Below, one piece after another: positions 34,824 through 43,182 of a stretch of DNA of 64,000 bases. Each line of letters begins with the position of its first letter. Position 1 is the stretch's first letter. The translations under genes and the position numbers were made by a program. The notes under the pieces are model-generated. The model was not told where the DNA came from, did not search any database, and saw only the letters and a list, made by a program, of their open reading frames with translations. Origin of the DNA: CABZJG01 sp965659715 (GTDB taxonomy: Bacteria; Pseudomonadota; Alphaproteobacteria; Rhodobacterales; Rhodobacteraceae); NCBI GenBank assembly GCA_965659715.1, contig CBFHXE010000001.1, forward strand, positions 53,709-117,708, in the 5' to 3' direction.

Positions 34824-35636
34824 TTACAAGGTGTCAAAAACGATTTTTCGTCGCAAAAACTTTGTGGCTTGAACAGAAACTTGCTCTGCATCGCCTGTGG
34901 TAATGAACTTTGACACTTTTCCGCTTCCCTTCATATTCGGATGGCGGACAAGATAATCGGCAAGGCTTTCAGCCACAAGGCTTGCTTGCGAAAAAACTTT
35001 AACGCTTGGACCGAGGGCATCCTGAAATATATCCTGCATAAGCGGATAATGTGTGCAGCCAAGAATAGCAGCTTGTGGTTTTGGCATTTTGCGCAAGAGA
35101 GCCGAGATATGGCTTCGTACAAGTGCTTCAGCCAGAATATTATCCCCCTCTTCAATGGCATCCACAACGCCTCCGCACGATTGCGCTTCGACATCAACGC
35201 CGATTGCCCTAAAGGCCAATTCCCTTTGAAATGCGCGACTTGAAACTGTGGCAGGTGTTGCAAACAAAGCCACATTTTTGACTGCAACCTCTCTGGGCGG
35301 CGAGTTGTCTCCCCACTGCCGTTCGGTCAGGGCCTCAATAAGAGGAACAAAAACGCCAAGAACACGCTTGTCTGATGGTATCCAGTTTTCCTGCATTCGC
35401 CTAAGAGCAGCTGCAGACGCCGTATTACACGCAAGGATTACCAGATCACATCCTTCTTGCCACAAACGTTCTACAGCCTTTTGTGTCAATTGATACACGT
35501 CATCCGCATCGCGAACACCATAAGGTGCATGTGCGTTATCACCCATATAGGCCAGGGGTAAATCGGGCATTCTATGCTGAACCGCGTCCAACACCGTTAA
35601 GCCGCCTAGTCCAGAGTCAAATATGCCAACAGCCAT
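34824..35636 (-). CDS. murI: glutamate racemase
   Basis: Makes D-glutamate for peptidoglycan. The 270 residues carry the two catalytic cysteines, Cys70 (ILACNTASA) and Cys194 (ILGCTHYPLM), with the N-terminal GIFDSGLGGLTVL. It sits 32 bp upstream of argC, and the acyltransferase gene ends 3 bp before its start, so the three may be one unit. Confidence 0.95.
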   Translation of the reverse strand: MAVGIFDSGLGGLTVLDAVQHRMPDLPLAYMGDNAHAPYGVRDADDVYQLTQKAVERLWQEGCDLVILACNTASAAALRRMQENWIPSDKRVLGVFVPLIEALTERQWGDNSPPREVAVKNVALFATPATVSSRAFQRELAFRAIGVDVEAQSCGGVVDAIEEGDNILAEALVRSHISALLRKMPKPQAAILGCTHYPLMQDIFQDALGPSVKVFSQASLVAESLADYLVRHPNMKGSGKVSKFITTGDAEQVSVQATKFLRRKIVFDTL

Positions 35637-35639
35637 GCT

Positions 35640-36530
35640 TTAGACCCTTCTTTTGACTTTGTGATGATCTTCAAACTCAAAGCCATATTCAAACGTTTCA
35701 AGAGGAGTTGGCGACAACTCATAGGTTTTTCTTCGCAAGAAATCCATCATTGATTTGGCGTCATTACTATTATTTGCAATCTCTTGCTGTGAAATAGGTT
35801 CACCAATTGAAACATGCACGGGCGAACCAACCCGGCTACGAAACTCTTTAATTAATAATCCCATGCGCAATGTATTATGAAGATGACTAGCGATTTGAAA
35901 CATTCGGCTTGTATGTCCATCAAAATAAACTGGCACAACTTGGGCATTTGATTTGGCGATCATACGGGCTGTAAACGATCGCCAGCTTGGGTCCATCGGA
36001 TATGAAAATGGGTGCAAACCTGTGGAAACAGTGCCGCCCGGAAAAATTCCAATCGCACCATCATTGGCAAGATAATCCAAAGCGTATTTTCGCGTTTCTA
36101 GGTTTAGCTTTAAGGCGTCTTTGGTTTCATCAAATGAAATGGGCAAAACGATCTGGCTTAATTCTTCTGCCTTATTAAAAACCTGATTTGCTAGAATTCG
36201 AAAGTCCCCACGAACCAGTGACAAGATATGTCCCATCATTAATCCATCAAGAATACCATATGGATGATTGGCAACCAGAATAAGCGGACCGCTTCTTGGA
36301 ATAGCGTCGAGGGACCCATTTATGACGTCCAGAGACAATCCATAACGTTTAACCATTACATTCCAAAAGCTCTGACCTTGAGCAATGTCTTTCTGATATC
36401 CTCTGGCGCGCCGCATGAGTTTGACGCGGCCCGTCGCATTTTCCATAAGTTTGATCAAAGCGCGTCCACCTCGCGTTTGTGCAGAGGAAGCATAACTGAT
36501 TTTGCGCGCGATTTGGCGTTCCTGCATCAT
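35640..36530 (-). CDS. PlsC-type lysophospholipid/ornithine-lipid acyltransferase family protein
   Basis: A 296-residue acyltransferase with the PlsC catalytic block NHPYGILDG (His-x5-Asp spacing, as in the OlsA/hemolysin-like branch) and the substrate-binding segment GIFPGGTVSTG. It has no clear signal peptide and should act at the inner membrane face on a lysolipid or lyso-ornithine lipid; the acceptor is unassigned. The gene is upstream of murI with a 3-bp gap. Confidence 0.8.
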   Translation of the reverse strand: MMQERQIARKISYASSAQTRGGRALIKLMENATGRVKLMRRARGYQKDIAQGQSFWNVMVKRYGLSLDVINGSLDAIPRSGPLILVANHPYGILDGLMMGHILSLVRGDFRILANQVFNKAEELSQIVLPISFDETKDALKLNLETRKYALDYLANDGAIGIFPGGTVSTGLHPFSYPMDPSWRSFTARMIAKSNAQVVPVYFDGHTSRMFQIASHLHNTLRMGLLIKEFRSRVGSPVHVSIGEPISQQEIANNSNDAKSMMDFLRRKTYELSPTPLETFEYGFEFEDHHKVKRRV

Positions 36531-36597
36531 CCCTTCGACCTTAATTTTTTTGCGGGTGTTACGTTATTTTTCAACGCAGTGCTAGCGCACATTTTAC

Positions 36598-39500
36598 CTA
36601 TTCGGCCGCTTGGGTTAATCCTATGGTGGTTTCGTCAATTGTGACTAACAGAGATTTTCGTTTCGCGGTCGCTTTTTTGTAATTTTCCATTTTCACCGGT
36701 CCAAACCCCTTGATTGATAGCGGAAGCATTGCCAATTCAATAATAGAGGGTTTTGTAACGGCACAGTAAAGCTTTGCGATACGCTTCAAGTCTTGCTCGT
36801 ACTGGCGAATTAAGCTCCGCTCGATTTTTCTTTCTTCTGAATACCCGAAAATATCAAAGGGTGTTCCCCGCAATAGTTTCATTGAGGCCAGAATTTTGAA
36901 GCCTCGCATCATTCCGGGGCCAAATTTACGTTTTTGTGGGCGTCCGTCAGGCCCTGTCTTTGAAAGCAGCGGCGGAGCCAGATGAAAGGATATCTTTTTG
37001 ACACTTTCAAATTGATTTTTCACCTGCGCAGATGTCATTTTATGCAGTCTCGCGACCTCATATTCATCTTTGTATGCCAGCAATTTGTGATAGCCCAATG
37101 CTACTGCTTCTTTTAGCTCAGAGTCCTCAATTTTACTAAGCATTTTGATATATCTTTTAGCCAACCGTTTACTTTGATACTGACGCAAATGGTCTGCACG
37201 AAACGTTATCTTTTCCTCTAAGCTCTTTGGTAAATTAATCACTTTGGGTTGGATAATTTCTTCGGCCTGTTCGGGATAAAGTGCGATCCATCTGCCAATT
37301 TCAAATGCTCTTTTATTGGCCTCAACAGCAGCACCGTTCAAGGTGATGGCTTGCGTAATGGCTGCATGTGTGATCGGCAACAATCCACGTTGCCATGTTG
37401 CGCCGAAAAGGATCATGTTTGAGTAAACTGAATCTCCCAATAGCTCTCGGGCCAATGCCGATGAATCGATCATCAAAAGATGATCACGAAGCCGCGCCTC
37501 TAGCGCAAGTGTCAATTGATCGTGCGGTATTTTAAACTCAGCGTTCCGCGTAAAGTCTCCAGTCATAATTTCTTGGCAGTTTACCACTGCACCGGTACGC
37601 CCCTGTGCTGTTAAGCCAACAGTTTTCGAGCCTGCCGTGACCACCAAATCACCGCCGATCAGGGCATCACATTCACCCAATGCAACACGAATAGCGCTAA
37701 TAGAACTGGGATGTTCAGCCAAGCGGCAGTGGATGTGGACTGCCCCGCCCTTTTGGGCTAGGCCAGCCATTTCCATCATGCCTGCCCCCTTACCATCTAG
37801 ATGGGCAGCTTGGGCCAGAATTGCGCCTATTGTAACCACACCAGTGCCTCCAACACCCGTGATCACCACATTATGCGTTCCATTGATGGGCGCTATGGTG
37901 GGCTCTGGCATGTCCGGTAAGGAAATAGATTTTGCTTTTCGTTTTTTTGGCTGAGCGCCCTCAAGTGAAACGAAAGACGGGCAAAATCCGTTTACACAGC
38001 TAAAATCTTTATTACAGGCTGATTGATCAATTGCACGCTTGCGCCCGAGTTCTGTTTCAACTGGCGAAATTGCAACACAGTTTGACTGAATTCCACAATC
38101 GCCACAGCCTTCACAGATGTCTGTATTGATAAAAATGCGTTGATCAGGATCTGGAAATGCGTTTTTTTTACGTCGCCGACGTTTTTCAGCAGCGCAGGTT
38201 TGAACGTATACAATTGCCGACACTCCCGATACTTTGGACAATCTTTTTTGTACATCAAGCATTTCTGTGCGTTCATGACGAGAAATCGTTTTTGGAAAAG
38301 CGTTAAAGTCCAAATCTTCTTTTTCATCATAAACAAGTGCGATTTCACTCAGGCCCATTGCCATGAGTTCCTGAGCTATTCTTGGTGCACTTAAGCCCCC
38401 ATCGTTGCCTTGCCCGCCGGTCATGGCTACAGCATCATTAAACAGGATTTTATAGGTGATATTTGTATTGGCCGCGACGGCTGCGCGGATTGCTTGAATG
38501 CCAGAGTGATTGTAAGTTCCGTCGCCCAAGTTTTGAAAAACATGGTTTCGAGTTGAAAAGGGCGCCTCACCGATCCAGTTTGCGCCTTCTCCGCCCATTT
38601 GGGTAAAGCCAAGTGTTTCACGCTCCATCCATTGTGCCATAAAATGGCACCCGATCCCTGCATAGGCACGGGAACCTTCAGGGACTTTCGTAGAGCTATT
38701 ATGCGGACAACCTGCACAAAAATACGGGATGCGTGCTGCTATATCAGAGGCGTTATCAGAGCGGCGGGCTTCAGATAATTGGGCCATTCCACCGTCTACA
38801 AGAGCACTATTGCACCCTTCCTCAATTAATATTGCGCCTAATTTTTCAGCAATCCAGATCGGATCAAGAGCACCTTCAACTGGAAACAGCTGTTCTCCAG
38901 ACAGGCCTTTCGCTCCCCCATAAACCCGCCTTCCTCTTAAATCATCGAACAAAGCTTCCTTGATCTGAACTTCAATCAGTTTGCGCTTTTCCTCAACAAC
39001 AACGATGAGGTCCAATCCTTCCGCCCATTCCTGCAAAGAAAGTTTATCCAAGGGCCAAGTTTGAGCCACTTTGTAGGTGGTTATGCCCAATCGTTCGGCT
39101 TCGGCGTTATCGATATTTAACAGCGACAGGGCATGCACCAGATCAAGCCAGTTTTTACCAGCCGCCACAAATCCTATTTTCGCACCAGAATGGCCGTGTA
39201 CGCGTTTATCAATTTTATTCGCTCGGGCGAAAGCTTCGGCGGCCTGCACCTTATATTGCAATAGCCGTTTTTCTTGCTCTGTGGGGGTGTCCACCAAACG
39301 GATGTTCAATCCACCCTCAGGAATTTGAATTTCGGGGTGCTTAAAAACCTGTCGGTGGGGATTAGCATCAACAACCGAAGTCACCTCAATCGTGTCTTTC
39401 ATGGTTTTTAACCCGGCCCAAAGACCAGAAAACCTAGATAGTTCGAAAGCATAATGCCCATAGTCAAGAATTTCCTGAACCCCTGCCGGGCTTACAACAG

Positions 39501-40005
39501 GGATATGTGCGTCCACCATTGCCCAATCAGATTGGTGCAGTGTTGTCGAACTTTCACCAGTGTGATCATCGCCCATGGCCATGACAACCCCGCCTTTTGC
39601 GCTGCTGCCGGCCATATTGGCATGACGCATCACGTCACCGCTGCGATCTACACCCGGGCCTTTTCCATACCAAAGCCCAAAAACACCGTCAAACTGGCCC
39701 TCACCGCGCAGTTCAGCTTGCTGCGCGCCCCAGATCGCAGTTGCAGCAAGGTCTTCGTTCAATCCTTCTTGAAACGTAATATTTGCCTCAGATAGCACAG
39801 TGTTTGCACGCTGCATTTGAAAGTCTACTGCCCCAAGCGGCGAGCCACGATAGCCTGTCACATACCCGGCAGTATTCCACCCTGCTTTAAGATCGCGCGC
39901 TTTCTGCGCCAGCATCAGCCGGACCAGGGCCTGGGTTCCGTTTAACAGTACAAACTGTTTTGAAAGGTCAAATTTATCTGCCAATGAAAGGATTGGGATG
40001 CTCAA
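36598..40005 (-). CDS. indolepyruvate ferredoxin oxidoreductase, fused alpha-beta type
   Basis: Oxidative decarboxylation of aryl (indole/phenyl) pyruvates to aryl-acetyl-CoA, in the single-chain form found in aerobic proteobacteria. The 1135 residues combine an IorA-like N-terminal pyrimidine domain, a TPP site near 520 (MTGGQGNDGG), a 4Fe-4S motif near 630 (CEGCGDCG-x4-C), and an IorB-like gamma domain from about 710 (GVGGTGVVTIGAIL). I start at a TTG at 40005, seven bases after GGAG; the longer frame to 40155 has no ribosome site and runs into the divergent LysR gene. The substrate is family inference. Confidence 0.87.
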   Translation of the reverse strand: MSIPILSLADKFDLSKQFVLLNGTQALVRLMLAQKARDLKAGWNTAGYVTGYRGSPLGAVDFQMQRANTVLSEANITFQEGLNEDLAATAIWGAQQAELRGEGQFDGVFGLWYGKGPGVDRSGDVMRHANMAGSSAKGGVVMAMGDDHTGESSTTLHQSDWAMVDAHIPVVSPAGVQEILDYGHYAFELSRFSGLWAGLKTMKDTIEVTSVVDANPHRQVFKHPEIQIPEGGLNIRLVDTPTEQEKRLLQYKVQAAEAFARANKIDKRVHGHSGAKIGFVAAGKNWLDLVHALSLLNIDNAEAERLGITTYKVAQTWPLDKLSLQEWAEGLDLIVVVEEKRKLIEVQIKEALFDDLRGRRVYGGAKGLSGEQLFPVEGALDPIWIAEKLGAILIEEGCNSALVDGGMAQLSEARRSDNASDIAARIPYFCAGCPHNSSTKVPEGSRAYAGIGCHFMAQWMERETLGFTQMGGEGANWIGEAPFSTRNHVFQNLGDGTYNHSGIQAIRAAVAANTNITYKILFNDAVAMTGGQGNDGGLSAPRIAQELMAMGLSEIALVYDEKEDLDFNAFPKTISRHERTEMLDVQKRLSKVSGVSAIVYVQTCAAEKRRRRKKNAFPDPDQRIFINTDICEGCGDCGIQSNCVAISPVETELGRKRAIDQSACNKDFSCVNGFCPSFVSLEGAQPKKRKAKSISLPDMPEPTIAPINGTHNVVITGVGGTGVVTIGAILAQAAHLDGKGAGMMEMAGLAQKGGAVHIHCRLAEHPSSISAIRVALGECDALIGGDLVVTAGSKTVGLTAQGRTGAVVNCQEIMTGDFTRNAEFKIPHDQLTLALEARLRDHLLMIDSSALARELLGDSVYSNMILFGATWQRGLLPITHAAITQAITLNGAAVEANKRAFEIGRWIALYPEQAEEIIQPKVINLPKSLEEKITFRADHLRQYQSKRLAKRYIKMLSKIEDSELKEAVALGYHKLLAYKDEYEVARLHKMTSAQVKNQFESVKKISFHLAPPLLSKTGPDGRPQKRKFGPGMMRGFKILASMKLLRGTPFDIFGYSEERKIERSLIRQYEQDLKRIAKLYCAVTKPSIIELAMLPLSIKGFGPVKMENYKKATAKRKSLLVTIDETTIGLTQAAE

Positions 40006-40159
40006 GAATAAACTCCTACTACGCGCATTACCTTTATAGCTCAAAGATAGGTCATAAAACCTGACATAGCTAGCTTTTTTTGATTTACCGCCCATCATTT
40101 GACATAACTTGTGATCAGGGACAGAATCATCAATCACGTCAATCATGGGGTCCAAATAT

Positions 40160-41068
40160 ATGGATTGGGATAAATTACGTATATTTCATGCCGTCGCTGA
40201 TGCGGGCAGCTTAACACATGCAGGTGATACTTTGCGGTTGTCGCAAAGCGCGGTTAGCCGTCAGGTGAGAGCGTTAGAAGAAAGCCTTAACACGACCCTT
40301 TTCCACCGCCACGCCCGCGGCTTAATTTTGACCGAGCAGGGCGAATTGCTCTTTGATGCCACGAGTGCAATGAACAAACGCTTGGATACTGCAGCTGCGC
40401 GCATCAGAGATAGTGAAGAAGAGGTTTTTGGAGAGTTGCGGGTCACTACAACCACGGGATTTGGATCGTTGTGGCTAGCCCCAAGGTTGCCGAAACTCTA
40501 TGAATCCTATCCCGATTTAAAAATTGATCTGATGCTAATGGAGCGAGTGTTGGATTTGCCAATGCGCGAAGCAGATGTGGCCATCAGAATGAAGGAACCC
40601 AGCCAAGCCGACCTAATCCGGAAACGTCTTATGAGCGTTCGGATGCGCTTATATGCATCTCCGAGTTATCTAGAGCGCCATGGTGAGCCCAAAACATTAG
40701 AGGATATGAGAAATCATCGGTTGATTTGTCAAAACACCCATTCACCGCAAGTGGCAGCAGGATTAAGCTTGGTCCAACGCTTGTTGACCTATGACATTCC
40801 AACGACATTGACGGTGAATAACTACTTTGGCGTTCTGCAATCAGTGCTGCATGATTTAGGTATAGGTGTACTGCCGGATTATATCACAGAAGAATTTGAT
40901 ACAGTAAAACGGGTGTTGCCCGATATAGAAAGTGTCGAAGTCCCCGTTTATCTGGCTTATCCTGAAGAGCTTCGCCATTCAAAAAGGATCGAGGTCTTTC
41001 GTGATTTTGTTCAATCAGAAATTATTGAGCATAGAAAAAAGCTTCGCAATTTAGAAAGTACATCTTAA
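40160..41068 (+). CDS. LysR-family transcriptional regulator
   Basis: A 302-residue regulator with an N-terminal winged HTH (MDWDKLRIFHAVADAGSLT; LSQSAVSRQVRALEESL) and a substrate-binding-like effector domain from about residue 90. The ATG at 40160 follows a GGGG stretch; the ATG at 40145 lacks one. It lies 154 bp from the divergent indolepyruvate oxidoreductase gene, the typical place for its own target, so regulation by an aromatic amino-acid-derived ligand is plausible. Confidence 0.9.
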   Translation: MDWDKLRIFHAVADAGSLTHAGDTLRLSQSAVSRQVRALEESLNTTLFHRHARGLILTEQGELLFDATSAMNKRLDTAAARIRDSEEEVFGELRVTTTTGFGSLWLAPRLPKLYESYPDLKIDLMLMERVLDLPMREADVAIRMKEPSQADLIRKRLMSVRMRLYASPSYLERHGEPKTLEDMRNHRLICQNTHSPQVAAGLSLVQRLLTYDIPTTLTVNNYFGVLQSVLHDLGIGVLPDYITEEFDTVKRVLPDIESVEVPVYLAYPEELRHSKRIEVFRDFVQSEIIEHRKKLRNLESTS

Positions 41069-41077
41069 ACAGAACAA

Positions 41078-41098
41078 GCTATGCGCTCAGTGCATAGC
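41078..41098 (+). terminator. hairpin just after the LysR gene
   Basis: GCTATGC-GCTCAGT-GCATAGC is a perfect 7-bp hairpin starting 10 nt after the LysR stop, followed by GGATTTGC. The U-tract is weak, so termination may be Rho-dependent or partial. Confidence 0.45.
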
Positions 41099-41127
41099 GG
41101 ATTTGCTAAGTGAAAGTTATTTTCCTC

Positions 41128-41155
41128 TTGAATGTGGATGAAGCCAACCTTACAT
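41128..41155 (+). promoter_or_regulatory. candidate promoter of the small RNA
   Basis: TTGAAT (41128-41133), a 16-bp spacer and TTACAT (41150-41155) resemble a sigma-70 promoter and would place initiation at about 41161, exactly at the start of the hairpin-terminator element. Confidence 0.4.
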
Positions 41156-41160
41156 CAAAA

Positions 41161-41237
41161 TCATACAAGGACGCGGAGTTTTCCGTTCTTGTACCTCCCT
41201 GTTGGACTTAGGCCGAGCTTTGCTCGGCCCTTTTTTT
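41161..41237 (+). ncRNA. candidate small RNA (hairpin, CCTCCC, terminator)
   Basis: A compact 75-nt element between the LysR gene and the opposing racemase-like gene. It has a 5' hairpin (ACAAGGA..CGGA-GTTT-TCCG..TTCTTGT, one G-U), a single-stranded linker ACCTCCCTGTTGGACTTA containing an anti-Shine-Dalgarno-like CCTCCC, and a strong terminator GGCCGAGC-TTT-GCTCGGCC followed by C and T7. No reading frame of note lies in it. The architecture is that of trans-acting Hfq-type sRNAs of alphaproteobacteria. I do not recognise a named family. Confidence 0.55.
41211..41237 (+). terminator. strong intrinsic terminator
   Basis: A perfect 8-bp GC-rich stem GGCCGAGC/GCTCGGCC with a TTT loop, then C and seven Ts. 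Being 143 nt past the LysR stop, it terminates either the LysR read-through or the small RNA. Confidence 0.9.
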
Positions 41238-41284
41238 CCAAGCTCATATATAAAGAGATGAAAAATACCTGCTCTATGAACGGG

Positions 41285-42031
41285 CTATTTCATGAGGCTC
41301 CCGACGCCCGTTGAACTCGGCTGAAGACTGGACAAAGTTCTCATGTGCCATGCCAAAACTTGGTTTGATGATAAAACAGGCACCCGACATAATTCTTCAA
41401 TTTCCTCAATTACATCAATAGTTTGCAGATTTGTACAAGATAGAAATATTCCTTCAACAGGACCTTGATTACATAATGTCGTGCAGGCATCGATGATCGA
41501 ACCGCCTGAAATCCTTGCTACACGTGTTTCAACGGCTTCATCGAACGATCCAAACACCGAAGAGTTTACGCCATTCTTTTTAAGTGAATTGCGTAGTGTA
41601 AGCGATACGTCAGCAACATAGGGTGACAAAAAACCTAACTGTGAAATTTTCAACTTTTTGCATGCCGCGATTAAGGCTGTTAGTGGATCAGTGACCGCTG
41701 CGGTACTGCACCCAGACGAAATCAATTCAATGACTTTTTTGGCCCCTATGACAGACGTCCCAGATGTGCACCCGTAACCGACAACATCAAAGGTTACTGG
41801 CGGCGGCAAAAGGCTGGCCGCTTTGGGAAGTTCGGCCTCCATCATGGCGAGTGTATCGGCGCTCACTTCTGGGGCGCTTGCAACCCGAGAAACGTAAAAA
41901 GCAACATCATTTTCCGGAAAATATTGCCGCATATCGCTTTCAATAGTTTCATCTGATTGCAACGTGACAAGGCCGATATTTGCACGGCTTCCAACAGGTT
42001 TATCCAAGCTGTATTTAAAAATATTTTGCAT
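41285..42031 (-). CDS. aspartate/glutamate racemase or maleate isomerase family protein
   Basis: A 248-residue member of the Asp/Glu racemase superfamily with two candidate catalytic cysteines, Cys88 (GYGCTSGTS) and Cys199 (LSCTNLQT), as in maleate isomerase, arylmalonate decarboxylase and EutA. Its reaction is unknown. It is the third gene of a tight operon with an M24 peptidase and a PLP lyase, from which it is separated by 2 bp. EutA-type members occur with M24 (EutD) and PLP (EutB) proteins in ectoine-utilisation operons, which suggests a similar breakdown pathway. Confidence 0.78.
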   Translation of the reverse strand: MQNIFKYSLDKPVGSRANIGLVTLQSDETIESDMRQYFPENDVAFYVSRVASAPEVSADTLAMMEAELPKAASLLPPPVTFDVVGYGCTSGTSVIGAKKVIELISSGCSTAAVTDPLTALIAACKKLKISQLGFLSPYVADVSLTLRNSLKKNGVNSSVFGSFDEAVETRVARISGGSIIDACTTLCNQGPVEGIFLSCTNLQTIDVIEEIEELCRVPVLSSNQVLAWHMRTLSSLQPSSTGVGSLMK

Positions 42032-42033
42032 GA

Positions 42034-43182
42034 CTAAATTTCCATAATAGTATCTGGGGCTTTCGGCGAAATTTGTTCAACACCAGCTTTGCGAATAACA
42101 AAGTTATCTTCATGCACAAGCATACCGCCATTTGGGATAGCGACAGAGGGTTCTAAAGTGATCACCATTCCCTCTTTTAACACCGTATGGTCATCGGGGA
42201 TAAATGATGGCCATTCTGTAAGCTGCATACCCAAACCATGTCCTAAACGGCCAACGTCACCTCCGCCTTTTCCACCCGTCAAGACATTGTCCATCGCACG
42301 AAAAACATCTGCAGCCGTATTGCCCACCTTTGCAGCTATTTTACCGGCTTCAGTTGCTTCAATGAGACGAGCGTACCCTACCGATATCCGATTGTCCGGT
42401 TTTCCGATGGAAAAGTTTCGATCAAAGTCGCAAAAATAGCCATCGGACATTAACCCCGTATCTAGCATTAAAATATCCCCCTTGCATAAAGGGTGATCAT
42501 TTGCTGGCGAAATTACATCACTATAGCCAAGAGGTCCGGCCCCTCCAGCCAAATATGGGACCCAGTCAGCGCCTTCTTCTAAACATAATTTTTGAAATCC
42601 ACGAAACATAGCTTCTAAAGACACGCCTTGGCTTGCCACCTCGCATATACGTGAAAACGCTGCACCAGCAATGTTACAAGCATGGAAGATTTTTGAAATT
42701 TCGGCCTCAGATTTAATCAACCTGAGCTTTCGAACAATTCCAGCGTCATCAGCAAATACAAAATTTGGCAGCCGCTGTTTTAGACGCCCAAAATCTTGCA
42801 AAGGCATACGAAGATGGCTTTCATGGCCAGACGGAAGCCCGATTTTTGCAGATTTAGGTAGAACCTCTGACAGTGTATCAGTTAGCAAACTTATGCCATC
42901 ATCTCGGGGATTAGGCGCTGTCCATGTTCGGATATCACCAATCCAAGTTTTTGCCATTAGATCGGCCCCAATAGACGGAATAACTGCTATAGGTTCACCA
43001 GATTGCGGCAACACCAAAAACCATGGCCGCGTCGGGCTTTCCCAAAAACGGGTCAAAAAGCCCGTGAAGTAACGGACTTCGGCTTCCGTGGTTAACAGAA
43101 GGGCGTCAATACCTTCACGCGCCATTTCATTTTGTGCATTTCGCGCTCTGGTTTTAAATTCAGAGGGGTGAAATCCGCGCAT
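42034..43182 (-). CDS. M24-family metallohydrolase (ectoine hydrolase/Xaa-Pro aminopeptidase-like)
   Basis: A 382-residue pita-bread enzyme with a creatinase-like N-terminal domain (about 1-155) and a C-terminal metal domain. All five M24 metal ligands are present: Asp in MLDTG, Asp in CDFDR, His in GHGLG, Glu in TLEPS and Glu in HEDN. Enzymes of this architecture include Xaa-Pro aminopeptidase, creatinase and ectoine hydrolase (DoeA/EutD); sequence alone does not decide. It overlaps the PLP gene by 1 bp. Confidence 0.85.
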   Translation of the reverse strand: MRGFHPSEFKTRARNAQNEMAREGIDALLLTTEAEVRYFTGFLTRFWESPTRPWFLVLPQSGEPIAVIPSIGADLMAKTWIGDIRTWTAPNPRDDGISLLTDTLSEVLPKSAKIGLPSGHESHLRMPLQDFGRLKQRLPNFVFADDAGIVRKLRLIKSEAEISKIFHACNIAGAAFSRICEVASQGVSLEAMFRGFQKLCLEEGADWVPYLAGGAGPLGYSDVISPANDHPLCKGDILMLDTGLMSDGYFCDFDRNFSIGKPDNRISVGYARLIEATEAGKIAAKVGNTAADVFRAMDNVLTGGKGGGDVGRLGHGLGMQLTEWPSFIPDDHTVLKEGMVITLEPSVAIPNGGMLVHEDNFVIRKAGVEQISPKAPDTIMEI

